From: Anthopleura xanthogrammica
Lineage: Eukaryota; Cnidaria; Anthozoa; Actiniaria; Actiniidae
Assembly (NCBI GenBank): GCA_964019055.1
Contig: OZ025206.1
Location: forward strand, 14,481,291 to 14,545,290
DNA length: 64,000 nucleotides
Direction of reading: 5' to 3'
Shown here: piece after piece, positions 35,880 through 49,190 of the stretch
Numbering within the stretch: position 1 is the first letter of the stretch
Layout: each line of letters starts with the position of its first letter
Made by a program: the position numbers and the translations under genes
Notes under the pieces: generated by a model
Told to the model about the DNA's origin: nothing
Seen by the model: only the letters and a program-made list of their open reading frames with translations
The model's database searches: none

Positions 35880-38800
35880 ATGCAACTAGTTGTCTTAATT
35901 TGTGGGATTTTTCTACAGAAAATATCAGACGTAGAAAGTCAACCTATTACAGGTATCACAAAGTGCTTTAAAATTTTGAATTTAGAACTTCCTATATTCT
36001 CAGTGCTCTATGCCTTTTCCTATTCGATGACATTGCTGTTTTGAACTACTGATTCAACGGCCTTCAGTTTGTTGCGTTTAATTTGTGACAGAGTATGTCT
36101 AAGTAGGACTATTTCCGCTCCAAACAAAACACTAAAGTTGTGCGTTATTCATCCCGCTTTGATTTCTAAAGTATTCGTTTACGCCGTCCACACGAGAAGA
36201 CGTAAACGGCGGCGGTTTTCAAAAGTATCCATTTTGGAAACTGTTTTCGAAAGTATGCGTTTACGGTGAGCGTGTTCATCGTTACGTGTTGACGGAATAG
36301 TGCAAGAATTGTATCAATTCCACTGCTATAAAACTGGACTGCAGTAATCATTTTTAGGCATTAATAAGCATGAGGTCTATCGTTGTGCCAATTTTCATGC
36401 TCCTAACCAAAAACTGAACAGTTTTGCACCATATTCCTGCACTAAGGGCTAAGCGAATCAGAAAGTATGCCGGCGTTTACGAATGAAAACGTATGCGTGT
36501 GGGCGAAACCGCAGAGAGCAAAAATACTCCAAACCCGGAGGGCTTGTCAGTGTCCGCTCCTCAAAAATTGTCTTGATTTTTTCCTATTAAAACTGAAGAT
36601 TGAATTTCACAGACTCCGAATAAAGTCAGATAACTGATTGATACTTGTAATTACAAATGAAAAACTATGTTCAACTTGTATTGAATAAATTGAGGTTAAG
36701 GCACTGCAGTGACGGATCCAGAATTTTACAAAGGGGGTTCCATTTCGTCTTCACTCTTTCAACAACTGATACGTAAAACTTCATTGCAGGACGCATTCTC
36801 ATTATTTCATATACCCCTTTTCAAAGGGTCTGATGCTCAAAGGGGGGTTCCGTAGAACCCATGGAACCCCCTCTGGATCCGCCACTGCACTAGCTGGGGT
36901 TTTTGTTCTGTCAGGATTAGAAATTTAAACTTGAATAAATATGCTTGAATATAAGTCCTACACTCTAACTGTTTTTTAGGCAGTGTGTGGTACCAGGGAG
37001 GTGTGGCAAAGACATGAAACTATATAAAAGGTTATCTTCGCATAATCGATAAATGAATATTCACTAATATTGAGGTTCCTACATCAATTAAGGATGTGAC
37101 AGAAACCCAATTGGGATACAGAACAAGGCAGTCATTCCTGACAGCAGTTTAACGGCATCCACTCATTTTGCTTCACGTTATGTACCACAACAAGGGAGAT
37201 TGCATGGCAAATATGGATGGGCACCCAAGTCTATTTCCGACCCACAAGATTACCTGCAAATTGATCTTGGAGGGTTACATGATGTATGTGGTGTAGCAAC
37301 ACAAGGTTGTAGTAATCATGGCGAATGGGTGACGCAATACAAGCTTCGCTTCTCAAAGTACGGTGCATTCTGGAATACATATCAAGAAGACGAAAACGAA
37401 AAGGTACATTTGTTTCTTGATCATTATAGATATTGCTTCTATACCTCATTGTAATGATTTTTTATACTTGATAACATACGAACTCGCAACCGTCAATGGG
37501 AATATGTTTATTTAAAAAATGGCACATATATATGAAATATAAAGCAAAAGATAAGGCACATGATTGGGTTTCCTGATTATAATAGATAGTATTTCTGTAT
37601 CTCAATTATTTTTTACTTCATATTACATGCGTGAATATTCTATCGAAAATATGAAATTCCATGCTGTGAAAATGGAACGGAAAGGTACATGGGTTTCCTA
37701 ATTGTAGACAGCACTTGTATATTTCAGTGATTTTAGATGTTATTCCTTCCCACAACCGACATTCTGGCCTGACTCACTGCATCCGAACACGAACCCAGGT
37801 TCGTCTGCGAATAAACGACTCAATTCAAAGCGTATCCTAGACCTCCAACGATCGTTCCTCCGCGACTTATACATCAGCTTGTCGGAACGGAGAAAAAGTG
37901 ATCAATACTCAGTGGAACTGGACTAGTGCGAATTTTGATGTCACTTTTGCAAACTAGCATTTCGACGGCCGTCAATCAAAATACCTTTTTTTCGAACATT
38001 GGACTAATTTTTGGCAGATTTCTTTTACTTTTGAGCCCTTAATATTAAATCGTATTACCCTCCGTCGCAAACTTTGGTTATAAATACGAGGCATGTTTTT
38101 CTAATCCAATAAACTCGTGTCCAGTTTTTCGAGATCGAATAACCGATCTGTGCATGATCGAGTTAGGCGTACCCTGATTTTGATCAGCCCAGAGGTTGTT
38201 TCAGGGTTCGATAAAATTAAAGTTGAAGGTTTTGAGGATTTTTTTTGAAGGTCCATTCTAAGAGCACCTAAATAGCTTGTAAATTTTAGATTTCAAAAGA
38301 GTTTGACATTTGACATTTATGCATTAATTTTGCAGATATTTCAAGGGAACAATGACAGGTCAACGGTCGAAGTACGTTGCCTGCGGAATCTACAGTCAGC
38401 GGGATACATCCGGTTTGTACCAACAGCGTGGCACAACTATAAAACGATTCGTGTAGAAGTTTTTACTTCGTATCTTGGTAAGCACATCCAAACTTGAAAT
38501 ACGAATATTGTGACTAAAGTGTCTATAAGTTTAAGAATGATAACATGTAGTTTCTAGGTCCGTGTCATCAGTTGGATAATCTATTTTAGGATTTGATGCG
38601 TGCCTGATTTTCAGTTCTAACTTATCCTAACTCCTATCCTATCCTAACTTATTCTAACTCTTTCTTTCTTTATGCTTATAACATTTTGGCACGTGAGAAC
38701 TTTTAAGTTAAATGCCCTGTTTACATCCTTTCAGCCATATATCATCCCTGGTTTTCCAAACTGCTCTACCCTTTCATTTTCTTCATTGGACTTCTCTACA

Positions 38801-41800
38801 AGTGGTTTTCTCAATATTCCTTTTCTTACTACCACCTGATATCTTAATTTGAACACTTTCCTTAGCGTGACTAACTGAATGAACTTCAATCTACTCTTTC
38901 TGATTTCATCACCTATTGTCAGCGGTCTCACTTAGCGCGTATAAAGGGATGAGCTCAGATCAAACATCACACTTCGAGATTTGATACTTCAACGGGCTGA
39001 ATCACAGCTAGTGGTCTTCCTTGTATACCCTATTCAGTCTGCATTTCGGCTATCAGGCTATGGTATCGACGAGCTTTCGCCTACGCTATTTAGTCCAGAA
39101 GCGCGACTGCAAACTCCCATTCTCATCTCTTGAGTGCGAAGGAGATCGCTTACACATTGATATCTTAGCAAAAATGTTAGCAGAAGTGCTCATTGCTAAA
39201 TCATTTTCTTATTGAAAAATCAGAACGAATTCTGTCATTTAGTAATTAAAATATTTCACCTAAAATACACTTTGTTTCAAACAGACGGACCTGACATTGT
39301 TCCACATCAAAGATCATTACAGCTGTCATGGAGGATTCTGAATAAAGTACAAGTAGTATCATACTTGATGGAGGTTAAGAACAAGAATGGGGTAAGCAGG
39401 TTCGTTTTGCCAAATGACACTATGGAATACAACCTAACAAACCTACAGCCCTACACTGAGTACAGTGTTCGACTAAAAGGGGTGGTAACAAGTGAAGGAC
39501 CTGGTGGAGTATGGAGCAACTGGATCGATACAAAGACTGCTGCTGCAGGTATGGTAACGTCTGCAAGCTTGGCGCGTAAGATCAAGGGAATCAATTTTCT
39601 GGTCAAGACTATTTTAAATTATGTTTTTCTTTGTTAATTCAGGTCCAACATGTTCTCCTGTGTTGCTACCAATACAGGCTACCTCATCCACAAGTGTTCG
39701 TGTGAACTGGAAACCACCACCAGACAATGAGTGTAGGAATGGCATACTGAAGGGTTATCGACTAAGGTACAGGTTATTGGGACGAGAAATATCTAAAAAT
39801 ATTACTATCAGTAATGTCAATGCTACGACATACGACGCAACTGGACTTCTTAAATACAGAAGGTACATATTCTCTGTACTAGCCTACACTGTAGAAAACG
39901 GTCCATGGAGCAACGAGTTGACAAACAGGACCGGAGAAGATGGTAAGTAGGATTCATGCACCTTTACGTATCTTCAACGAGTTGATGATACAGAAACCAT
40001 TTCTGTATCATCAACTCGTTGGCAAATATTTTTCTTCACTTTGCTCTTATCCACTACCAACAACCTATTCTTTGTTTTTAATCTTTCTTGTCCTTCCTCA
40101 TTTGCTTCAGGTCTCGATTTAGCTATTTGGTATCCTTAATTGCTGAGACTTCCCTCGCACACACTATATATTCAAAATCTTATGCCTATTACACTAATGG
40201 ATCTCTCGCTTTTAACGCTGATGCGAGAGAAAACCTTAGGTTAATTGACAAGATCACGACACACTAAGCAATGTTTGTCTGTTAGTAAAGGACTGGGAAT
40301 CTTTACCATGGAAACAAAACGTTTGGTTAATTTACCAATTATAACATGGTTATAGATGTAATTAGTATAAAAATAAAATATTTATACATATTCTAATTAT
40401 TGCTTCGACAGCTCCGAGCTGTTCTCCTGATATCAAGTCTATATATCCTTTGACCTCGATGAGTGTTCGAGTGGAGTGGTCACCCATTCCAAATACACCT
40501 TGTCGAAACGGTATTGTTCGGGGATACAAAATTGCGTATAAGAAATTTGACGAAGATAAGCTGTATTGGTCCACTAATAGCAATCCAAACTCTACTGCAA
40601 TCGTTGTGAGTGGACTGAAGAAATTCACCAATTACAGCTTTCAAGTTCTTGCCTACACTGTTAAAGACGGGAACCTGAGCAAAGCTTCGCTTGTTAGAAC
40701 GAGGGAAGATGGTAAGCATTCTAGTTGGTATGTCAAAATATATCATAATTACCTATACCATTGTATTTTCAACATTTTATCATATGTATTATTTATTAGT
40801 ATTTCTGCTCAATATACGGCGTATCTTTCTTTTAAACCAGCTCCAGAATGTTCTCCAGTAATCACCAATATACCAGCTGTATCTTCTACAAGCATCCATG
40901 TTGCTTGGCAACAGGATCCCGCGTGTTTAAACGGTATATTACGGGGTTATGTCATCCAATACATCTTACTCGGTAACACCACAGTGAAGTTTATCAATAT
41001 CACATATGCTAGCTTGTCTACTAGTAGGAATGTTTCAGGACTCCGTAAATACTCCAAATATAGCTTTAGAATCCTGGCCTATACTATTGGAGAGGGATCA
41101 CTGAGTAATGCTACAGTTATAAGAACTGCTGAAGATGGTAAGTTTGTGTTCAGCTAAACTACTGATGTTGATTTTTCCAGGAAAGCATGCTGTATCTATT
41201 AAAATAATAGCTATTTTCAGTGCGTTTCAAATAACTTTTGACGGTACGTAGATTGTGAAGTTCGTTAAGAAGCCCATGCAATTATCAAGTTCCTTCAATT
41301 TTATCAAGCCCTGAACTGAACAACGTACCTCCGGATTGATCTGGATCTGTTTCTTGGGATTATGTAATGGTTTGTGGAACCAACACATATACCTCCTTTG
41401 CTTATATCTATATAACGTATTCCTTTATTCCAATTTCCTTTAAAAAATCCAGCAACATATATTGTTCTCTCACATTAGAGTTGGTTCTAAATATCTCATG
41501 ATCAATTAGCTTCTGTCATTGTAATTCGGACCCCACTAACCACGTGGCAAATTAGCTAAATAATGTGTTGCCATAAATATATTGCTATAATATTTTTATC
41601 TATCTGAAATAATAACATTTATTAAAACCCGCAGCTCCAGATTGCTCTCCAAAAATGCGGTCCGCTCAAGCCATTTCTTCAACGAGCATTCAAGTAAGTT
41701 GGGATCAACTACCAAGAACATCTTGCACGAATGGAATTGTACGTGGATATAAAATAAAATATCAACAGAATGGAGGGAATAAACAGAGGAACTATAAGGA

Positions 41801-43057
41801 GGGAATAATACAAAACAGTAACGCTGGCATTACTAAAGTAAACATCATTGGCTTAAACAAATTTACTTGGTACACCTTTTATGTCTTGGCTTATACTGTC
41901 AAAGATGGACCACAGAGTAAGAAATCCTTGTCAGCAAGAACACGAGCAGACGGTAAGACAAATGTATTATTATTGAAGTTTTAATTGTACTTGATGCTAT
42001 TTTTGTCATATTTTTGCAGCTCCTTCGGCTCCAGTGAATGTCAATCGCACTTTGTTACCAGCAAATGGATCCGTTGGACCACGTGTTGAAATCAGATGGG
42101 ACGAACCTCGCGAGAAAAATGGTGTGATACAGAAATACTCACTAGTGTACCTCTACAACAAGGATAAAGTTACAGAAAAGACAATTGATATACCAGAAAG
42201 AGGACTGCATACATCTTTGCACACCATTGGTGTTATTGGCGAAAAAACTTTCTCGTTCAGAGTAAATGCGCACACCATTAAAGATGGGCCTTATGAGGAT
42301 GGAAAAGACCTGGTTATTCCTGCTTACCGTAAGATTTTATGTTAGAGGGCATTAATTATTTTTCGGACGTGGAGAGCGAGAGCTAAAGTATCTTGGATGG
42401 ATGAATTGTCATAAAAAACTGTTATTCCTTTCTCTTTTAAACCTAAAAAATACTTTTATTCTGGATGAAGTAAATTGATAATGACGAGCGGTTACTAGTT
42501 GGAATTGCACTAGTGGGTGTGTCGAATAGAACAAGGAAACTTAAACCCTGAAACACCGTGAAAAATTAGAATTGTACTGACGTTTTGGGCGTCAAAAAAT
42601 TCACCCATAATTATGATGGTGTCTAAATTTCCTTCTTATCTTCACTCACTATAAGATAGCTTAATTGGTGCAATAGGTTTAGAATTCACGCATACTTTTA
42701 CATTTCTTTTTGAAAACAGCTCCAAGTATTCCCCCTGCTAACATAACAGTACAAATGATGAACGAGTCAATGTCTATTGTACTTTGGAGAAGTCTACTTC
42801 GAAGTGTTAGCAACGGTATTGTAACAAAATATCAAGTACGATGGAGACTTGTATGCCAACATCCTGAAATAGGTTCTTGGCCCTGTCTCACTAAAGCAGA
42901 CATCGTTTCAAGTCAGAATAATCAATATACAATCCATAATTTGTTACGGTGCGGGCGTTATGATGTATCAGTAAGAGGGTATACAAGTGCTGGACCTGGA
43001 CCATACAGTCGACCAATCATTATTCATACGTTTTGTACAGGTAGGTGTTATCTTTGA
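35880..43057 (+). CDS. Unit A: signal peptide, discoidin (F5/8C) domain and seven FN3 domains
   Basis: Exons: 35880-35952 (signal peptide MQLVVLICGIFLQKISDVES), 37093-37403 and 38336-38477 (F5/8 type C halves: CDRNPIGIQ, YGWAPKS, DYLQIDLGGLHDVCGVATQG, WVTQYKLRFS, then RFVPTAWH, IRVEVF), and FN3 exons 39285-39548, 39643-39942, 40412-40711, 40841-41137, 41635-41952, 42020-42328, 42720-43040. The two discoidin halves meet in phase 0; every other junction is phase 1. FN3 signatures are SSTSVRVNWKPP, RNGILKGYRLRY and VLAYTVENGPWSN. FN3 2-5 share a Cys pair (CSP..C.NGI). Reading on past the last exon gives GRCYL and a stop at 43057, about 883 residues; a further membrane or cytoplasmic exon is possible but not seen. 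Likely a secreted or surface adhesion/recognition protein; discoidin domains bind glycans or phospholipid. No kinase or phosphatase domain is visible. Confidence 0.88.
36160..36520. repeat. Degenerate inverted-repeat element in unit A intron 1
   Basis: Left side has CGTTTACGCCGTCCACACGA, right side has GAAAACGTATGCGTGTGGGC; both carry GTTTACG and the GTCCACACG / CGTGTGG(G)C ends seen in MITE-like elements. Strongly diverged; boundaries approximate. Confidence 0.35.
36707..36887. mobile_element. Short MITE (hAT-like ends) in unit A intron 1
   Basis: Ends CAGTGACGGATCCAG and CTGGATCCGCCACTG form terminal inverted repeats, with further inverted 'gggggttcc' blocks inside. About 181 bp. The CAGTGGCGGATCC type end is typical of non-autonomous hAT elements; a clear 8-bp target duplication is not visible. 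Confidence 0.7.
39975..40021. repeat. Perfect 21-bp hairpin just after an FN3 exon donor
   Basis: Arms CAACGAGTTGATGATACAGAA and mirror, five-base loop ACCAT. It starts 32 bases into the intron after the second FN3 exon of unit A. The paralogous intron in unit D has only one arm-like copy (TCGAGTTGACGAGGCAGAA). Confidence 0.85.
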
Positions 43058-43870
43058 ACTTCTAGCCTATTTGGATCCTAATACTTGCAATATATATTGT
43101 AATAGATAGTTTAGAAAAAACGACGTACAGGTCCTCCAATGTCTTTGTTACGGAAATTGCAGTTTTAAGGTTATATTAGTACTATACACCATAGGTTTAC
43201 CACAGGGACCACAAGCTCAGTAACAGTGCTATATAAAAACATTTCACCTAAAAAAAAAGAAGGATATAACGAGTTTTTTTTTCATCCGGAACTTCGAATT
43301 CAAGCGTCTTAGGGGAAAAAAGCTGCCATGTAAAACAACAGGCTTGAAAACCATGGTGTGCACATGAAAAAGAACCTGCTGGCAATGGCACTCTAAGACC
43401 GAGTCGCCTTTGCTAACTAGATTACCGTATTTACTGAAAAGTATCATTTGGTAAAACTATTATCGTTATGTGTACGGTACGCGCGTAATCATGACGTATT
43501 AGGTATGTGACCGACCCATGATATGCCTTGGAGCACCTTTACTAATGTACAGTCCATGTGTATATACTAAGACATAAAAAGCCCAGGCATATTGATGAAG
43601 TAATAGGTAGAGTACGTGATTCATCTATGCTATGCCTGGGGAACACTAATGTAATCGATGCGCATACATGCGATACAATGAATTGAATAATGCCCATTCC
43701 TAACGATAGGTATGTGACTCTTGCATGCTTTTTCTGGGAGAACACCTATAATTGGATACAAACCAAGGCAAATACGATAAGACAGCAGAAAGACCTGGTA
43801 GATTAAAAGAATGATAGGTATATACTATACAACTATAACTGAGAACTAAGGCATACCTCTACCCCTAACT
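43058..43870. other. Inter-unit spacer A/B with conserved blocks
   Basis: No gene. Holds sequence also found after units B and C: a block with AACCTGCTGGCAATGGC near 43372 (also near 48745 and 52710) and the CCCAGGCATA inverted repeat listed separately. Confidence 0.7.
43582..43640. promoter_or_regulatory. Conserved inverted repeat upstream of unit B
   Basis: CCCAGGCATA ... TATGCCTGGG arms around a loop with 'ttgatgaag' and its mirror 'ttcatctatg'. The same structure lies upstream of units C (48912-48965) and D (52845-52900), about 310-370 bp before each shared 5' exon once the fold-back insertion in B is discounted. Regulatory role is inference; it could equally be a repeat carried along by duplication. 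Confidence 0.5.
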
Positions 43871-44146
43871 GTTTACAGCGCTTTTCATATTTCTGCGACC
43901 TACCGACTCCAGACGTCTAGCGTTTTAGCTTCTGTCGATCAAATTTACGACGGGTCGAGTTCATTCCGATCGCGAACGTTAAAGAAATTCCCGTGTGAAA
44001 ATGACTCTATAGTCAAGGGAATTTCCTTATCGCTCGATCGGGATGAACTCGACTCGTCGTAAATTTGATTGACGGAAGCCAAAACGCCAGAGGTCTTTAG
44101 TCAGTTGACTCAGTTAAGTTGCGGAAATATGAAAAGCGCTGTAAAC
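43871..44146. mobile_element. Fold-back element inserted at the 5' end of unit B
   Basis: A 276-bp palindrome: GTTTACAGCGCTTTTCATAT at the left, mirrored at the right (ATATGAAAAGCGCTGTAAAC), with arms of about 125 bp around a short centre. Units C and D have continuous sequence at the matching place, so this copy inserted in unit B only, directly before its putative first exon. Confidence 0.85.
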
Positions 44147-44228
44147 AATGGGAATATGATCCGAAGTGTTCAGTGGTTGACATCAGATGTACACATTAGG
44201 AAGAACCATAATGCATCACATATAACAG
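44147..44228 (+). other. Putative 5' untranslated exon of unit B
   Basis: A block with 'agtgttcagtggttgacatc' and 'cacatataacag' ends at a strong donor GTAAGAATAC. Matching blocks end at 49265 (unit C) and 53155 (unit D). The frame is not conserved between copies (the B copy has a stop), so non-coding is more likely than coding. Start is unknown. Confidence 0.5.
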
Positions 44229-44779
44229 GTAAGAATACATTTTAGTTTTTGCTAAAATAAATGTTTCAACTGTGCCCTCGAAAAGATGCGTAGGCATTTG
44301 TGTCCTGGCCGCCCTGCCTCCCCCTCTCCCTTCCTTCCTGCCTCCCTGCGTAACTGCATGCCTCTGTCTGACCTTCTGGTTGTCTCCCTGCTTGCCTGTC
44401 TACCTGCTTTCCTCCCTGAGTCATGCAGTGTGACTGACTGACTCTTAGGCTAGGGAAAAATAAGGAAATAAATTGGATTCGAAAATTCCTTTGTATATCA
44501 ATATCCTTGTCAACTTCTGACACTGTTGGTACTGTAATATTTAGTCATCACAATGAATAAGAATAAGTTGCTCCCTTTTCCTATAAAGGAAGATCAGGCA
44601 GATTTGAGATGATGTGTTAATGTGATTTATGCAAGAATATGAATTATGTTTTCAATGCGCATGTCTTCTAGTATATTCAGTATGTTTTTATAATTAGTTG
44701 TTTCGATTCGTTGCGGTATTTCGTTTTGATGTATGTTTGTCTCTGGGGAAGGAAGTTTAAAACATTTTCTCCTATTAAA

Positions 44780-47700
44780 ATGCTTTGGCTTGCTCTATTT
44801 TATCTACAGGTGGTTGAGGTTTTTCAGATCGTAAAGGGAACATCTAATGTCTCAGGTATTGTTGTAATATGTACGATTATTAGTGTTGCTTTTCATTTTA
44901 TCTGACATGTAAACATCACCTACGTTAAAGATGAAAGTAAGACTTACTTACATGTTTCCCACATTAACTAATTTAATCAATTAATTCTTTAAGACAAACT
45001 TCATTCGATAAGATTGATATGGTTTAATAATAACCATAATAATATTTATTTCTACTGCGTATATTCCGCATTAAAAAACAAAATTTTTTTTCTTGAATAA
45101 AAAATATATAAACATAAGAATAACTATCATTAATTCATATTTCTTCAAGGCGAATATTTTATATTTATACATATAAACAATAATATAAAAGAGTTCATTA
45201 AGTTGCGGGGGAAGTGAATTTCAAACTTATGTGCTGCGGCTGTGAAGGCTCTGTAACCGAGGGTTGATGAAGTCTTTTCTGTTGATGAAGTCTTTTCAGC
45301 AATAATTCATTGTTGGATTACAGACCGTATTTCGATTTAGCCTAATCATTCACCAAGTAAAAGGTGCGTAGCGCGGCGGGGGGCGCGCCCAAGTTTTGTG
45401 CCAAGATTTTATTAATTAATGCGGGATTCCCTTGGATATGGACGAAAGATGCCCCTCCCCCCATGATCGAGACATCGCTACGCCCCTGCCAAGTGACAGA
45501 TGTACTTGGAGGAATTCCATGGATGGCGCGTTGAAAGTAATCAATATAATTTTAACGTCAATACGTAATCTCATGGGTAACCTGTGGAGTATTGGCAAGA
45601 CAAGGAGTGATATGACAGAACTTTTTAGCACGTTATTATTTTTCTTTTTCAACTTTTCCCCGATATCTTTTAATGTATGCTCCTACACATACGGATGTTT
45701 CATGTAATTCGCATGATATTTGGTGCCATGCATGCGTTTAGTTTTGACCGTATTTAGTATTGCAGATTTGAATTGTTTTTTTTTTTTTTTTAATAAACGT
45801 AGGTTGTGACAGAAACCCAGTTGGAATACAGGACAGGTCAGTCATTCCTGACAGAAGTATAACAGCATCCTCTTACTATGATGCCCTTTTCGTACCACAT
45901 AATGGTAGACTACATGGATTTGGATGGGCAACCAGCTCAAATTCCGACCCACAAGCAGAATACCTGCAGATTTATTTTGGAGAGTTACGTGAAGTATGTG
46001 GTGTAGCAACACAAGGTGGTAGGAGTAAGGACAACTGGGTGACGAAATACAAGCTTCGCTTCTCAAATTACGCTGCTTACTGGAAAACATACCAAGAAAA
46101 TGGAAAAGAAAAGGTACATATGATTATAATAGTCATAATATAACTTTAGGACTCGCGGGTTCCTAGTTTGCTTATCCTGAAACTGTCAGTTAAAAATTGT
46201 ATTGGTTTATTAAATTGGTTCTTTTTGAATGTCAAAACAATCTGAAGAAACAGAAATTTATTCATTTATGGGTATGCATTAATTTTGCAGATATTTCAAG
46301 GGAACAATGACAGGTCAACGGTCGAAGTACGTTGCCTGCAGAATCTACAGTCAGCGAGATACATCCGGTTTGTACCAACAGCTTACTACAAACATAAAAC
46401 GATGCGTGTAGAGGTTTTTACTTCCTATCTCGGTAAGCATGTCCATTCTTGAAATACTGAAAGTGATCTTCTAAATGTTCTACTGTAAGATTGATGAGAT
46501 GATTGTTGTCTCTCAATCCCGTTAGTTGGCTAATCCTTCCACCTTCGGTTGTCCTTCCTTCTTGATTTCTCGGTCTCCACCCTTCCCTGCAGGCCTGGCC
46601 GTTGCATCCCTACATCATGCCAAGTTTCCAAACATGGCATATCCCTTTCATTTCAAATCCATTTTAGTGTCATGATCAGTGACCTTCTTCGTGTACTTTG
46701 GTCTTACGCTTTGGAAACATCGATTCTCTTTTCCCCTCTCTGGTGTCATGGAGGTTGAAATTGTTCTGCAATTACATCCTTAAGCAGTTCCTCCTAATTC
46801 GAAGTGTGGGCTTCCTGATCTGCTCTTTATGAATGGATCATTTATCCTTATCATCATCTCATCTAAGCATAAATGTTAGTACTTTTTCAATGCCGCAAAG
46901 AAAGAGCGAGCTCTGTCATTCCATAAACATTTAATCATTGCATGACATAGATACATTTTGTTGCAAACAGACGGACCTGTCGTTGTTCTACATCAAAGGT
47001 CGCTACAGCTGTCATGGAGGATTCTGAATAAAGTACAAGTGTTATCATATTTGATGGAGGTTAAAAACCAGAATAGGGTAAGCAGGTTCGTTTTGCCAAA
47101 TGACACTATGGAATACAACCTACCAAACCTACAGCCCTGTACTAAGTACAGTGTTCGACTAAAAGGGGTGGTAACAAGCGAAGGAGCTGGTGGAGTATGG
47201 AGCAACTGGATCAATAAAGAGACTACTGCGGCAGGTATGATAGCTTCGAAACTATTTGAATACCTTTCAAAAGATTAAAACAAACCGGATTTGTCTCCGT
47301 TCTGGCGAAATCGTACCAGTGCGCCTTATGCCTAAAACCAAGCGTTTTGCAGATTTTTGCACTGTTAAATACCAAGACCATTTCCAGTAGTGTGAATCTC
47401 TGATATAGTTACTATTTATGTAATATAATATATAATCTCATGTATATAATGTCTGTTGGCCATCCTAGTAATTCAGCCCTTGGCTGCGAGAAGGAAAGAA
47501 TAAACTATTAACTATAAATATCCCCTCTCATAAATATTATGTATAAAAATAGAAAATCAGCGTTGTATTCAAAGCAATTTCAGAATTCATTTTCTACTAA
47601 ATTTAAAGCCTGTATACAGGTTTTATAGCATTCAAATGAGTGCTACATATATTGCACTAAGCAGTATAACCAGTGAAAATCGTTTACACTCCCTTTCTGC

Positions 47701-48106
47701 GAAACGTTGGCACTATAGGTTTATTTTAAAATTCACGCATAATCTTCTTTTCTTTTGTGAAACCAGCTCCAAGTATTCCTCCTGCTAACACATCAGTACA
47801 AAGGATGAACGAGTCAACATCTGTTGTACATTGGACAAGTCTACCTCGAGTCTGTAACGGTATTTTAACACAATATCAAGTACGATGGAGGCTTACATGC
47901 CGACACTTTGAAACATTAAAGTTTTGGCCCTGTCAGAATAAAACAGACATTGTTTCAAGTCAGTACAATCAATATACAATTCATAATTTATCGCTGTGTC
48001 GACGTTTTGATGTATCAGTAAGAGCGTTTACAAGTGCTGGACCAGGGCCATACAGTCGACCAATCATACTTCATTCGTTATGTGCAGGTTGGTGTTTTAG
48101 AATAGG

Positions 48107-48165
<59 letters not shown>

Positions 48166-48206
48166 TAAGGATGACACCTCAGTTTTGCAAATGTTGTCGA
48201 TTCTGA
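44780..48206 (+). CDS. Unit B: signal peptide, discoidin domain, two FN3 domains, possible poly-Leu anchor
   Basis: Exons: 44780-44855 (signal peptide MLWLALFYLQVVEVFQIVKG), 45803-46113 and 46291-46432 (discoidin halves), 46971-47234 (FN3 equivalent to the first of unit A), 47767-48087 (equivalent to the last of unit A). FN3 2-6 are absent from the 530-bp gap between the last two exons. The discoidin domain has diverged at otherwise conserved places (QIYFGELREV for QIDLGG). After 48087 a weak donor (GTTGGT) follows; if not used, the frame continues WCFRIG, then 20 leucines from a (TTA)n tract, then RMTPQFCKCCRF and a stop at 48206, giving about 410 residues. This would be a single-pass membrane anchor with a short Cys-rich tail. 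If the donor is used, the C-terminus is unknown. Confidence 0.83.
48108..48167. repeat. (TTA)19 CTA microsatellite, in frame with unit B
   Basis: Trinucleotide tract of 19 TTA codons plus CTA, in the frame of the preceding FN3 exon, coding 20 leucines. Confidence 0.95.
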
Positions 48207-49190
48207 TTGGATAATATTTTTTCTCAGATCAGCTAGTTGTCTCAAGTAGTCCTGGCATTTGGAGCAGTTTCTATAGAATTACTAACTGTGTTGTTGACCC
48301 AAATGCCTCGACTTGAAAACATTGTTTGATTAAGGCAATAGAGTGTATAACTCTGATGTCTGCTATTTATATTGTCGTCCAAACGATGTACGATGTACGG
48401 TGCTAAGTTCTTTTCATGCGCGCACTCCTATATACCTCGTCCCATTGTCTAATCCCCAGTAACATATTTTTTAGATGAGAAAAAGGAAATAGATAGAAAA
48501 GGAATTAATCAAACATATTTTTTGGTACTTTGAATAGCCCAGTTCCAAGATATGCTTCGCTTGTCACACATAAGGGTTTCAATGTAAGGCTCCGTGTGAT
48601 TCGTGACAGGAGAAAAGAATAAATTTAATTTAGCGAAGCGAAGCATATCTTGGAAGGGGGCTATTCAGGCGTCTTGTGGAAAAAGGTTTCCTCGAAAAAC
48701 AGCAGGTTTGAAGACCACATGGTCGGTGCGCGTATTGAAAAGAACCTGCTGGCAATGACGTCTTCAAAAGAAGTCGTATTCGCTAGATTTTTGTAATTAG
48801 AAATAACGTTTGGTAAAGCTATTATACCAATAATATATGACAGCTTTACTAAGATGGTGTATATATGTATGTACATCATGGTTGATGTGCATACAATTCA
48901 GTAACAGAAAGCCCAGGCATATTGATGAAGCAATGGGTATGTGACTCATCTATGCTATGCCTGGGGAACACCATTACTGAAGTACAATGGATGCGTACAG
49001 GAAAATTATGACTCGTCCATGTTGTGTCTGGAGATAACCGGCTTTAGATACAAGATTTCAATGCGTATACGATACGAAAACAGAACGCCTAGGTATATAC
49101 TGATCGGAAGAGTGATAATTGAGGCCTAAGGTATACAACACTAATCCTAAATGCTAAAACAATGCCAAAAGTACATATAAAGTCATCGCA
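48207..49190. other. Inter-unit spacer B/C
   Basis: No gene. Conserved blocks shared with spacers A/B and C/D: 'aaacgatgtacg..gtgc' near 48373, the AACCTGCTGGCAATG block near 48745 and the CCCAGGCAT inverted repeat at 48912-48965. Two inverted AGATATGCTTCGCT/AGCGAAGCATATCT copies flank about 48550-48650. Confidence 0.65.
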
